From Micromonospora echinofusca (GTDB lineage: Bacteria > Actinomycetota > Actinomycetes > Mycobacteriales > Micromonosporaceae): 64,000 nucleotides of DNA. Under the pieces are notes generated by a model. It saw only the letters and a program-made list of their open reading frames with translations, ran no database searches and was not told the DNA's origin. The stretch's first letter is position 1; each line of letters starts with the position of its first letter. The translations under genes were made by a program, and so were the position numbers. The stretch lies in assembly GCF_900091445.1 (NCBI RefSeq), contig NZ_LT607733.1:6289001-6353000 (forward strand), read 5' to 3'. This document shows, one piece after another, positions 25,986 through 36,411 of the stretch.

Positions 25986-27557
25986 TCAGTAGCCGCGCCA
26001 CTCCGCACGGGCGTACTCGAGCACCCGGGGCTGGAGCAGGGTGGAGGCGGGCACGTCGACCCGGCGGCGGTCGGCCGGGAAGTTGGCGGCGGCGGAGAGG
26101 GTCGCCGCGTCGAGGAAGCGCAGCGCGGGCGCGGCCGGCGGCAGGGCCAGGGCGGGCGCGGTCGGCCCGGGGGCCGCGAGCAGGAAGCCCCAGTCGCCGA
26201 AGGACGGCACGTCCACGTGGTACGGCGTGGTCGCGAAGCCCGCCTCGCGCAGCGACGCCTCGATCGACCAGTAAGACCGGGGCGCGAAGTACGGCGAGCC
26301 GGACTGCACCACCAGCCGGCCACCCTCGGCGAGCACCGCCCGTACCAGCGCGTAGAACTCGACCGTGTAGAGCTTGGCGGTGGCCGTCTCGTCCGGGTCG
26401 GGCAGGTCGGCCACCACCGCGTCGAACCGGTCGGCGGCGGTACGCAGCCAGGCGAACGCGTCGGCGTGCACCACCCGCACCCGGGGATCGTCGAGCGCCC
26501 CGGCGTTGAGCCGGCGCAGCTGCGGCTCGCTGCGGGCCAGCGCCACCACCGCCGGGTCCAGGTCCACCACGGTGACCCGCCGGACGTCCGGGTAGCGCAG
26601 CAGCTCGCGTACGGCGAGGCCGTCCCCGGCGCCCAGCACCAGCACCTCGCCGCGCGGGCCGTTGAGCACCGGATGCACCAGTGCCTCGTGGTAGCGGTAC
26701 TCGTCGACGGAGCTGAACTGGAGGTCGCCGTTGAGGAAGAGCCGCAGGTCGGTGCCGGCGTGGCCGGTCTCGGCGACCGAACGGGTGAGCACGATCTCCT
26801 GGTACCGGCTGCGCTCCGCGTGCACCACCGGATCCCGGTAGAGCTGCTGGCGGGCGGTCAGCTCGAAGTCGTGCGCGGTCACCCACGCGTACCCGAGGCT
26901 GAGGAAGACCACGACGCTGCCGGCGCCGAGCGCGACGCGCGCCCGGCGGCTCAGCTCCCGCCGGAACACCGTGCAGACCAGCGCGAGCCCGGCGACGGCG
27001 TTCACCGCGCCGACCACCAGCGCCCCCTTGAGCTGGCCGAAGACCGGCAGCAGCAGGAACGGGAAGGCCAGCCCGCCGAGCAGCGCGCCGACGTAGTCGG
27101 CCGCGAACAGGTCGGCCACCGCGCTGCCGGCGGCCTGCTCCCGGATGCGTTGCAGCAGCACCATGAGCAGCGGGATCTCCGCGCCGATCAGCAGGCCGAG
27201 CACGAACGCGGTGCCGATCAGCGCGGGGCCGTACAGGTCCAGCCACGCGAAGGCCGCGTAGAGGCCGAGCACGGAGAGGCCACCGAGCAGGGCCAGGGCC
27301 AGCTCGATCGCGGCGAACGCGGCGGCGGCCCGGGGCTGCAACGGCTTCGCGGCCAGCGCGCCGACGCCCATCGCGAACACCATCACGCCGAGCACGATCG
27401 ACGCCTGCCCGACCGTGTCCCCGATCAGGTAGCTGCCGAGGGCCACCAGGGCCAGCTCGTAGACCAGGCCGCAGGCGGCGCAGACGAAGACGGCGACGAG
27501 CACCGCCGCCCGGGACAGCCGCCACCGGGCGGGCGGTGCCGGCGCCTCGACGGTCAC
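25986..27557 (-). CDS. Membrane-anchored polyamine aminopropyltransferase-like protein
   Basis: 523 residues. The first 210 form about seven membrane helices; the rest is a soluble spermidine-synthase fold. Visible are YRYHEALVHPVLNG near 245, the SAM-type loop VLVLGAGDGLAVRELLR near 262, VVDLDPAVVALAR near 287, and the catalytic-region VVADLPDPDETATAKLY near 345. True spermidine synthases transfer aminopropyl from decarboxylated SAM to putrescine. The membrane-fused forms have unproven substrates. It is the last gene of a six-gene overlapping operon with DUF350 and DUF4178 proteins and starts at a GTG inside the GTGA overlap with the preceding gene. Confidence 0.88.
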   Translation of the reverse strand: MTVEAPAPPARWRLSRAAVLVAVFVCAACGLVYELALVALGSYLIGDTVGQASIVLGVMVFAMGVGALAAKPLQPRAAAAFAAIELALALLGGLSVLGLYAAFAWLDLYGPALIGTAFVLGLLIGAEIPLLMVLLQRIREQAAGSAVADLFAADYVGALLGGLAFPFLLLPVFGQLKGALVVGAVNAVAGLALVCTVFRRELSRRARVALGAGSVVVFLSLGYAWVTAHDFELTARQQLYRDPVVHAERSRYQEIVLTRSVAETGHAGTDLRLFLNGDLQFSSVDEYRYHEALVHPVLNGPRGEVLVLGAGDGLAVRELLRYPDVRRVTVVDLDPAVVALARSEPQLRRLNAGALDDPRVRVVHADAFAWLRTAADRFDAVVADLPDPDETATAKLYTVEFYALVRAVLAEGGRLVVQSGSPYFAPRSYWSIEASLREAGFATTPYHVDVPSFGDWGFLLAAPGPTAPALALPPAAPALRFLDAATLSAAANFPADRRRVDVPASTLLQPRVLEYARAEWRGY

Positions 27558-28354
27558 CGACCCTCCGGCGTACGCCCGCCGGCCGGCACGCCCTTCGCCC
27601 GCGCCGTCCCCTCGGCGCCCTTACGGCGCTGGCGACTGCGCTGCCAGAAGCCGGCGGCGAACAGCAGCGCGGTGAACAGCAGCAGGCCGATCGCGGCGAG
27701 CAGGTAGCCCCAGCGGTCGCGCCAGAGGTCGCTACCCGCGTCGGGCAGCGGCGCCGGCTCGGCGGTCGCCGCCGCCGGGGTCGGCGCCGGCTCCACCACC
27801 CCCGCCTCGGCGGCGAGCAACGGCAGCGAGACGGCCGCCCGGGTGACGGCCCAGCCGGGCTCGTCGACGAAGGCGTCCTCGGTCAGCCCGAGCCGTTCCA
27901 ACCCGTTCTGCATCCGCAGCCGGGCGGTCGCGGAGACGTCGTCGGACGCCTCCACCGTGACGCGGGCGAAGTCGTTACTCTCGCTGCTCTCCGAGGTGTA
28001 TGCGACCCGGGCGACCACCTGCACCCAGCGCGGGCACGCCGCGTTCTCCTCGACCGCCACCCCGTCGCCGAGGTTCGACCCGACGCTGAGGTCGGTGTAG
28101 CCGTAGTAGTCCTGGAGCACCCAGCCGTAGCAGACGCCCTGGCTGGCGCTGGAGCGTTGCAGGATCGGCACGGTGTCGCCGCGTTCCTGAGAGGTCGGCG
28201 GCGGCACGTCGTCCCCGCCGTCGCGGCCGTTGACCACGCCGATGCCCACGCAGCAGAGGACGACCACCCCGATGACCACCCAGACGACCCAGGTGCCCTT
28301 GGTCGCGTTCGCGCCCGCCGCCTTCTGCCCGCCGGTGGTCTTCGCCCCGGCCAT
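27554..28354 (-). CDS. Two-TM hypothetical protein of the aminopropyltransferase operon
   Basis: 266 residues. The first membrane helix (about 22-42) contains the VLCCVGIGVV cysteine pair. An extracytoplasmic region of about 170 residues follows, containing VCYGWVLQDYYGY and a conserved-looking pair of cysteines (Cys near 78 and 108). A second helix near 222-242 precedes a basic cytoplasmic tail. I do not recognise a named domain. It overlaps its upstream neighbour by one base (TGATG) and its downstream neighbour by four (GTGA), so it is surely made with them. A role as an outer sensor or scaffold is only inference. Confidence 0.72.
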   Translation of the reverse strand: MAGAKTTGGQKAAGANATKGTWVVWVVIGVVVLCCVGIGVVNGRDGGDDVPPPTSQERGDTVPILQRSSASQGVCYGWVLQDYYGYTDLSVGSNLGDGVAVEENAACPRWVQVVARVAYTSESSESNDFARVTVEASDDVSATARLRMQNGLERLGLTEDAFVDEPGWAVTRAAVSLPLLAAEAGVVEPAPTPAAATAEPAPLPDAGSDLWRDRWGYLLAAIGLLLFTALLFAAGFWQRSRQRRKGAEGTARAKGVPAGGRTPEGR

Positions 28355-28776
28355 CAGCTGATGGCGGCGGCGATGATCGCGCCGGTGGCGAGGTGCACGA
28401 CGGCGGAGACCCAGACCGCCGGGTGCGGCTGCTGGTCGACCAGGATCTCGCCGAGTTTGCCCGGCGTGGCCACGTCGAGCAGTACGAACGCCGCCGCCAT
28501 GATAACCAGGCCGAGGATCCCGTACGCGGACGCGCCGACGATGCCGAGCACGAAGTCGTCGTCGCTGGCGGCGATCGCGGCGACCACGATGATGCCGACG
28601 CCGGCCAGGTTCGAGGCGAGCAGCAGCGCGGCGTTGCGGTTGCGCTCGGTCCAGATCAGCTGGTTCAGCCGGCCGGGGGTGGCGAGGTCCACCAGGACGT
28701 AGCCGATACCCATCAGCAGGACACCGACCGCCCCGTAGGCGAGGGTGACCAGCAGATCGGTGACGAGGGTCTGCAC
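28354..28776 (-). CDS. DUF350 family membrane protein
   Basis: 140 residues from a GTG with GGAG six bases upstream; the longer in-frame version adds an Ala/Pro-rich stretch not seen in the family. Four membrane helices form two similar halves. Each half holds an ATPG motif (DLATPGRLNQLI near 31 and DVATPGKLGEIL near 102), showing internal duplication. DUF350 (YjfL-like) proteins are small inner-membrane proteins found with polyamine or ATP-grasp enzymes and DUF4178 proteins. The molecular role is unknown. It sits in the middle of the overlapping operon. Confidence 0.88.
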   Translation of the reverse strand: MQTLVTDLLVTLAYGAVGVLLMGIGYVLVDLATPGRLNQLIWTERNRNAALLLASNLAGVGIIVVAAIAASDDDFVLGIVGASAYGILGLVIMAAAFVLLDVATPGKLGEILVDQQPHPAVWVSAVVHLATGAIIAAAIS

Positions 28777-28807
28777 AGGAGGCTCCAGGGTGAGGGGGGT
28801 CGGTGCG

Positions 28808-29233
28808 TCACTTGCCGCTGCCGGGGCCGCCGCCCCGGACGGTGCTGCCACGGCCCCAGCCCCAGTGGGAGCCGACCGTGGAGTGGTAGCGGGGATAGGC
28901 GGTGCTCATGCGCTCCAGCAGGATCACCGAGCCGGCGGCGATCGGCAGGATCACCACCGAGTCGTCGTCGTAGCGCAGGTACACGCCGCTGCCGTCGACG
29001 TACTGGTCGGCCGGCTGCCACGCGTCGGTGACCTCCTTCGCCACCTGACTCGGCGAGCGGGGCGAGGTGTAGGCGACGGCGTTGCGGCCGATGTCGTGGC
29101 TCGCCGCCCGCTTGTACTTGTCCTCCACGTAACCGCGCGGGGAGAAGCTGCCGTAGAAGATGGCGAAGGCGGCGACCAGGGCGCCGATGACGGCGAACGC
29201 CACCCCCACCACGAACCAGCGTCGGTACGTCAT
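28808..29233 (-). CDS. DUF4247 family membrane-anchored protein
   Basis: 141 residues. One N-terminal membrane helix (about 7-29) is followed by an outside domain with the ordered blocks YVEDKYKRA, DIGRNAVAYTS and YVDGSGVYLRYDDDSVVILP typical of DUF4247. It ends in a Gly/Ser/Arg-rich tail with GSHWGWGRGSTVRGGG. The function is unknown. The ATG overlaps the stop of the DUF2617 gene (ATGA). The DUF350 gene follows 31 bases later, with its ribosome site in that gap. Confidence 0.85.
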   Translation of the reverse strand: MTYRRWFVVGVAFAVIGALVAAFAIFYGSFSPRGYVEDKYKRAASHDIGRNAVAYTSPRSPSQVAKEVTDAWQPADQYVDGSGVYLRYDDDSVVILPIAAGSVILLERMSTAYPRYHSTVGSHWGWGRGSTVRGGGPGSGK

Positions 29234-29736
29234 CGCAGTGCCACCACCGTCTCGGTCAGGACCAGCTCGTTGGTCTGGGGATACGCGTGCCAGGTGCGCC
29301 AGGCGAGGGTGCCGGCCGGCGGGTCGGGGCGGACCGCCAGCGCGGTCACCGCGTCGGCGTCGCCGGGAAACACGCCCACCAGGGCGTACGGGTCGTCGGC
29401 CAGGTCGGCGCGCAGGGCGGCCACCTGCTCACTCAGCCCCGCTCCGGCGGGTCGCAGCACGGTCGCCGTGAAGTGGTAGCCGCTCGTCTCGTCCCGCACC
29501 GCACCGGGCAGCTCGGGCGGGCGGCCGGGCAGGCAGGCGACCGTCTCGGTCAGCGTGGCGCCGGGCGCGTGCAGGACCACCTGGTGCGAGGCGCCGAGCA
29601 GCCGCAGCCGCAGCCGGACGCCGTCGGGCAGGTCGAGGTCGAGCACGTGCAGCGCGGGCCGCTCGACGTCGTCCAGCGCGAGGCTGAGGTCGGCGGCGCT
29701 GGTGTCGACGTACGGGGCGTCGAGGGTGACGAGCAT
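29230..29736 (-). CDS. DUF2617 family protein
   Basis: 168 residues, soluble, all within the DUF2617 family by its blocks ALHVLDLDLPDGVRLRLRLLG, GASHQVVL and DETSGYHFTATVLR. It has no signal peptide or cysteine-rich motif. It is probably a cytoplasmic beta-rich protein. The family has no known activity but is regularly encoded beside DUF4178 and DUF4247 genes in actinobacteria, as here. The start overlaps the stop of the DUF4178 gene by one base (TGATG). Confidence 0.85.
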   Translation of the reverse strand: MLVTLDAPYVDTSAADLSLALDDVERPALHVLDLDLPDGVRLRLRLLGASHQVVLHAPGATLTETVACLPGRPPELPGAVRDETSGYHFTATVLRPAGAGLSEQVAALRADLADDPYALVGVFPGDADAVTALAVRPDPPAGTLAWRTWHAYPQTNELVLTETVVALR

Positions 29737-30362
29737 CAGCCCACCTCGGACTGCGGATAGATCATCACGTCGCCGCGGTGCAGCAGCTCACCGAGCGCCA
29801 CCTCCCAGCCCGCCTCGCCGTACGCCTCGAAGGAGAGCCGGGCCCCGCCGGGCGCCTGGTAGTCGTGGTACCGCATGGTGCCGGTCGGGTCGAGGCCGGT
29901 GTTGCCGACGGCGGTGAAGCGCGCCTGGCCGGACTCGTTCCAGTTGTAGCGGCGGCCGGCGAAGTCGATCGTCGGCGCGCCCGGGGTGACGGTGGCGCCC
30001 TGCTCGGCCCCCCAGAGCACCAGCTCCAGCTCCGGGTCCTCCTCCACGGAGAGCCAGCGGCGCACGCCGGCGGCGTCGTCGAGCAGGTGTTCCGCCCAGC
30101 TCCAGCCGCCCTCGACGAGGCGGATCGAGCCGCGCACCGCGTACGACACGCCCCGGATCTCGACGATGTCGCCGGGCTTCAGGCGACGCGGGTCGCCGCG
30201 CAGCGCGTCGGCGTCGCGGTCCCGCAGCGGGTCGCCCGGCCCCTTGGCCCGTTGTTGCGGGCGGGACCGCGTCCGGTTCCAGGCCACCACGGCCACCACC
30301 AGACCCGCGACCCCGACCAGACAGCCCATCGCCGCCAGCACGTATGCGATCGTCCCGCTCAT
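29736..30362 (-). CDS. DUF4178 family protein, first gene of the aminopropyltransferase operon
   Basis: 208 residues from the ATG of MSGTIAYVLAAMG, which has GGGGAGG about seven bases upstream. A membrane helix (about 5-26) anchors a DUF4178 domain. Recognisable blocks are LKPGDIVEIRGVSYAVRGS near 60, GWSWAEHLLDD near 85, and RRYNWNESGQARF near 140. The domain is a small beta barrel that accompanies polyamine-modifying and ATP-grasp systems in many bacteria. Its biochemistry is unknown. It opens a run of six genes in which all but one junction overlap. Confidence 0.87.
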   Translation of the reverse strand: MSGTIAYVLAAMGCLVGVAGLVVAVVAWNRTRSRPQQRAKGPGDPLRDRDADALRGDPRRLKPGDIVEIRGVSYAVRGSIRLVEGGWSWAEHLLDDAAGVRRWLSVEEDPELELVLWGAEQGATVTPGAPTIDFAGRRYNWNESGQARFTAVGNTGLDPTGTMRYHDYQAPGGARLSFEAYGEAGWEVALGELLHRGDVMIYPQSEVG

Positions 30363-30506
30363 CCCGACCACCTCCCCAGGTACGTCGGCGGAGACGGTAA
30401 CAACCCCGCGCACCTGGGGAAACATGCTGTCTCCTGAGTGAGGGAACGGTCACCCGGCGTACCTGCGCCAGTGTCGTGCCCCGGAGCCGTTCCCGAGTGG
30501 CCGGGG

Positions 30507-30887
30507 TCAGCCTCGGGAGTGGTGCTCGGTGGCGTACTCGCGCAGCGTGGTGCGGCCCATGACGCAGCCGGTGAAGGTGCCGAACTCGGCAGGGTCGTCG
30601 CGCAACGCCGTCCAGGCGGCCCGCCCGGCTGACGGGTCGGCACGCTCCAGCAGCGTGGCGGCGTAGACGCGCCCTGCCGGGGTGCCTTCGGCGAGCAGCC
30701 GGTCGAGTTCCCCGCGTACGCCCTCGGGGTCGTCGGCGAGCGCCGCCTCCACCCGCCGGTACGCCTCGGTCACCGGCAGCAGCGTGCCGGCGATCCCGAC
30801 CCCGCCGAACGCCACCGTGTCGGCCTGCCGCAGCTCGTCGAGCGCCGACGACAGTTCCCGGTCCCGTTTCTTCCCGATCCCGAACAT
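30507..30887 (-). CDS. Conserved hypothetical protein upstream of the DUF4178 operon
   Basis: 126 residues, mostly helical, starting MFGIGKKRDRELSSALDELR. The early GIGKK segment is short and not a Walker motif. No membrane helix is seen. It is on the same strand and 144 bases before the DUF4178 gene, so it could be the first member of that operon or separate. An extragenic palindrome lies just upstream. I do not recognise a family; the repeated two-helix pattern (AGRVYAATLLERADP, AGRAAWTALRDDP) suggests a HEAT- or TPR-like solenoid. Confidence 0.68.
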   Translation of the reverse strand: MFGIGKKRDRELSSALDELRQADTVAFGGVGIAGTLLPVTEAYRRVEAALADDPEGVRGELDRLLAEGTPAGRVYAATLLERADPSAGRAAWTALRDDPAEFGTFTGCVMGRTTLREYATEHHSRG

Positions 30888-30926
30888 GCCCCTGTTCCTT
30901 CCCCCGCCGCGGCCCGCCCACCCTGT

Positions 30927-30983
30927 CGATCAAGAGGTTTGCGTCGCCGACCGAACGCTGCCGGGACACGAACCTCTTGATCG
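30927..30983. repeat. Extragenic palindrome, family member 2
   Basis: Arms of 19 bases (30927-30945 and 30965-30983) with a 19-base spacer; one G.T and one C.A mispair. The arm starts CGATCAAGAGGTT, matching the core of the palindromes at 7347 and 46481. It lies about 50 bases past the clpB stop on the minus strand and about 40 bases before the 126-residue gene. Confidence 0.72.
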
Positions 30984-31031
30984 TCACGGTTCGCCCCGGT
31001 CGGCGGCGCCGGCCGGGGCGAGGCGGAACGG

Positions 31032-33623
<2,592 letters not shown>

Positions 33624-33668
33624 GGGCTCCCCCGGATCGGCGTGTCCACTGAGAAGGACACAACCAGA

Positions 33669-33689
33669 GTTGAGCCTATTCCGCTCAAC
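33669..33689. promoter_or_regulatory. HAIR element (HspR operator) upstream of clpB
   Basis: GTTGAGC, seven bases, GCTCAAC: perfect seven-base arms matching the known HspR-associated inverted repeat CTTGAGT-N7-ACTCAAG in spacing and core. The HspR repressor gene itself is in this window at 36930-37367. Confidence 0.82.
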
Positions 33690-33871
33690 CCTGGGAGCGT
33701 GAGCCGGATCACACCTGCGACCCCGGGAGCCGCCCGGCGGTCGCGGCACACCCCGATGTCGTACGCCATCCTCGCGGCCGGGCACGGGCGTCCGTCCGTG
33801 GCGGACGGGTACCGCCGGATCACTGAGCGGTAACCGGCCTCCTGACGATATTCGCAGGTGACAGCGGGGAG

Positions 33872-33877
33872 TAGCCT
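33872..33877 (+). promoter_or_regulatory. -10 (TAGCCT) for a leaderless antiporter-regulator transcript
   Basis: TAGCCT ends seven bases before the GTG at 33885, the spacing expected if transcription begins at the start codon. This supports that start over the in-frame GTG at 33858. Bases 33690-33871 otherwise hold no gene. Confidence 0.5.
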
Positions 33878-33884
33878 GACCGCC

Positions 33885-34385
33885 GTGCGCGTACGTGTCG
33901 AACAGACCGCCCTGCCCGGCATCGGGGTCCGTCACGATCTGCTGACGGAATCCGGCCGCCGCCTCGGCGTCGTCTCCCACCGCAATGGCCGCCGTGACCT
34001 CGTCCTGTACGACCCGGACGATCCCGACTCATGTCAGCACGACATACCGCTGACCGACGACGAGGCGGAGGCGCTCGCCGACATCCTCGGCGCGTCCCTG
34101 ATGCTCGGCCAGCTCTCCGGGCTGCGCGAGCAGGCCGCCGGGCTGCTCACCGAGCAGATCGCCATTCCGGCCGGGTCGAAGTACGTCAACCGCAAGCTCG
34201 GCGACACGCAGGCACGCTCCCGCACGAGCGCCTCGATCGTCGCGGTGCTGCGCCACGGCGAGGTGATCGCCTCGCCGGACCCGTCCTTCCGCTTCGCCGC
34301 CGGTGACGTGGTGGTCGTCGTCGGGACCCGCCGGGGTCTCGACGGAGTGACAGCCATCCTCGCCGACAGTGACCCGGACGGCTGA
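33885..34385 (+). CDS. KhtT-like regulatory subunit of a K+/H+ antiporter (TrkA-C domain)
   Basis: 166 residues. The N-terminal part (1-75) begins VRVRVEQTALPGIGVRHDLLT, as in KhtT. A TrkA-C (RCK_C) domain covers about 85-160, with QARSRTSASIVAVLRHG, the loop ASPDPSFRFAAGD and VVVVVGTRRGLDG. This domain binds a small nucleotide ligand or cation and gates the partner antiporter. The partner gene starts seven bases after the stop. A TAGCCT -10 just upstream suggests a leaderless mRNA. Family membership is clear; the ligand is not. Confidence 0.87.
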   Translation: MRVRVEQTALPGIGVRHDLLTESGRRLGVVSHRNGRRDLVLYDPDDPDSCQHDIPLTDDEAEALADILGASLMLGQLSGLREQAAGLLTEQIAIPAGSKYVNRKLGDTQARSRTSASIVAVLRHGEVIASPDPSFRFAAGDVVVVVGTRRGLDGVTAILADSDPDG

Positions 34386-34392
34386 GGCGCGG

Positions 34393-35598
34393 ATGCACCA
34401 CACCACGACCCTGCTCGTCGAAGTCGGCGCGCTGCTGTTCCTGCTCGGCCTCCTCGGCCGGCTGAGCCGCCGCATCGGCCTCTCGCCGATCCCCCTCTAC
34501 CTGCTCGCCGGGCTCGCGTTCGGGCACGGCGGGTTGCTCCCGCTCAACGCCAGCGAGGAGTTCTTCGCCGTCGGCGCCGAGATCGGCGTGATCCTGCTGC
34601 TGGTGATGCTCGGCCTGGAATACTCGGCCAACGAGCTCGTCGGCAACCTGCGTGCCGCCGCCCCCGCCGGCCTGATCGACGGGCTGCTCAACGCGTTGCC
34701 GGGCGCGGCGTTCGCGCTGCTGCTCGGCTGGGACTGGGTGGCCGCCCTGGTGCTGGCCGGCATCACCTGGGTCTCCTCCTCCGGCGTCATCGCCAAGGTG
34801 CTCGGCGACCTGGGTCGCCTCGGTAACCGGGAGACGCCGGTGATCCTCTCGATCCTGGTGATCGAGGACCTCGCCATGGCGTTGTACCTGCCGCTGCTGA
34901 CGGCCGTGCTCGCCGGCAGCGGCCTGCTCGGCGGCGGGATCGCGCTCGGCGTCGCGGTCGGCACCGTGCTCCTGGTGCTGATGGTCGCCATCCGGTACGG
35001 CAACCTGATCTCCACGGCCATGTCGGCGAAGGACCCGGAGGCGCTGCTGCTCGGCGTACTCGGGATGACCCTGCTGGTGGCCGGCATCGCGGCGAAGCTC
35101 CAGGTGTCGGCGGCGGTCGGGGCGTTCCTGGTCGGCATCGCGCTCTCCGGGCCGGTGGCGCACCACGCCACGGAGCTGCTCACGCCGCTGCGGGACCTCT
35201 TCGCCGCGGTCTTCTTCGTCTTCTTCGGGCTGGTCACCGACCCCCGGGACATCCCGCCGGTGCTGCTGCCCGCGCTCGCGCTGGCCGTCGTCACCATGGG
35301 GACGAAGACGCTCACCGGCTACCTGGCCGCCCGCCGCGTCGGCATCGCCGAGCCCGGTCGATGGCGCGCCGGCCTGGCCCTCGTGCCACGGGGTGAGTTC
35401 TCCATCGTCATCGCGGGCCTCGCGGTGGCCGCCGGCAGCGTCGAGCCGAAACTGGCGGCGCTCGCGACGGCGTACGTGCTGATCACCGTGGTGACCGGGC
35501 CGATGCTGGCACGCCTGCCCGACTTCACGTGGTTCAAGCGCTGGCTGCGGCAGCGCGGCGCCGCCCAGCAGACCAGGCCGGCAGCCGTACCGGACTGA
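34393..35598 (+). CDS. CPA2-family cation/proton antiporter (KhtU/KefB-like)
   Basis: 401 residues with 12-13 hydrophobic segments and no C-terminal Rossmann domain; the regulatory part is instead the separate upstream gene. Visible CPA2 features are LGRLSRRIGLSPIPLYLLAG near 20, LLVMLGLEYSANEL near 70, and ITWVSSSGVIAKVLGDLGRL near 125. It should exchange K+ (or Na+) for H+ across the membrane and protect against alkaline or K+ stress. The ATG at 34393 is chosen because the eight extra codons upstream carry no ribosome site. A structured, terminator-like region follows the stop. Confidence 0.9.
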   Translation: MHHTTTLLVEVGALLFLLGLLGRLSRRIGLSPIPLYLLAGLAFGHGGLLPLNASEEFFAVGAEIGVILLLVMLGLEYSANELVGNLRAAAPAGLIDGLLNALPGAAFALLLGWDWVAALVLAGITWVSSSGVIAKVLGDLGRLGNRETPVILSILVIEDLAMALYLPLLTAVLAGSGLLGGGIALGVAVGTVLLVLMVAIRYGNLISTAMSAKDPEALLLGVLGMTLLVAGIAAKLQVSAAVGAFLVGIALSGPVAHHATELLTPLRDLFAAVFFVFFGLVTDPRDIPPVLLPALALAVVTMGTKTLTGYLAARRVGIAEPGRWRAGLALVPRGEFSIVIAGLAVAAGSVEPKLAALATAYVLITVVTGPMLARLPDFTWFKRWLRQRGAAQQTRPAAVPD

Positions 35599-35607
35599 CC
35601 GCCATCT

Positions 35608-35708
35608 GCCGAGGGCCGAGCCCGTAGCCGAGTGCCGATGGCTGTGGCCATGGGCCGGGTGCCCGGGCCGGGGGCCGGATCGACCGTACGGTCGGCCCGG
35701 CCCTCGGC
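35608..35708 (+). terminator. Branched inverted-repeat region after the antiporter gene
   Basis: Outer 11-base arms GCCGAGGGCCG (35608-35618) and their complement (35698-35708) enclose smaller hairpins, including ATGGC-TGTG-GCCAT and the palindrome CGACCGTACGGTCG. An alternative GGCCGG/CCGGCC pairing competes with the outer stem. It is likely a terminator. The rest of 35599-35834 contains no gene that I can support. Confidence 0.5.
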
Positions 35709-35834
35709 CGACGGATGTCGAATTGCTCCCCGCAGGGTCTACCGCCGAACAGCGCTCCGGGTTACCGTTTCGCCCCAGCAGCCAGAGCTCGCGGGTGGCC
35801 GACGCCCCCTGCGGACGAGAGCGGAAGGTTGGCC

Positions 35835-36266
35835 GTGAGCGTGCAGGAGTCGACGTTCCACGGCTTCGCCAACCCCGTCGACCCGAGCCCCACCGAGCTG
35901 CGCGCCTGGGCCTACCAGCCCGACTCCGTACCGCTCACGTCGATGCCGCCCGACTGGGACCTGCTGGTCTCCGGCGACCGGCTGGTGGCGGTGCTCTTCG
36001 ACCTGGCGATGGACCCGTCCTGCCCGGCGCGCCGCTTCGCGCTGCACTGCCTCTACATCTACGCCGCCGACGGCATCCGGACGAACTTCCGCGCCCACCC
36101 GAAGCGGCGCTTCCGCAAGCTGGTGGAGCAGGCCGAACGCAACGGCGACGACCTGATGCGCACCTGGGCGTACAACAGCCGGGCGCTGCTCGCCCGCCCG
36201 GAACTCTTCGTCTACCGGGACTGGTGCGAGGGCGGCCTGGTCCGGGAGAACCGCCGCATCGCCTGA
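35835..36266 (+). CDS. Conserved actinobacterial hypothetical protein
   Basis: 143 residues from a GTG (VSVQESTFHGFANPVDPS) with GGAAGG about seven bases upstream. Soluble, with aromatic-rich blocks LRAWAYQPDSVPLTSMPPDWDLL and FALHCLYIYAADGIRTNF, then RTWAYNSRALL. It has two cysteines and no signal peptide. I recognise it only as a widespread actinobacterial protein without named function. The reading frame, codon bias and ribosome site make it a real gene. A strong hairpin lies 100 bases after the stop. Confidence 0.8.
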   Translation: MSVQESTFHGFANPVDPSPTELRAWAYQPDSVPLTSMPPDWDLLVSGDRLVAVLFDLAMDPSCPARRFALHCLYIYAADGIRTNFRAHPKRRFRKLVEQAERNGDDLMRTWAYNSRALLARPELFVYRDWCEGGLVRENRRIA

Positions 36267-36365
36267 ACCCCGGATCGGGCCGGGCGTCCCGGCCCGCGCT
36301 CTTCGACGGCGCACGGGCCAGACCCCGCACGGAACCCCACGGCGTCCCGGCCCCGCAACCGCGAA

Positions 36366-36396
36366 CGGGCCGGGACCCCCCGTGGGTCCCGGCCCG
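36366..36396. terminator. Hairpin between convergent small genes
   Basis: Perfect 13-base arms, CGGGCCGGGACCC at 36366-36378 and its complement at 36384-36396, five-base loop. It lies between the 143-residue gene (+) and the 69-residue gene (-). Confidence 0.82.
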
Positions 36397-36411
36397 CACG
36401 TCGGCGGATCG

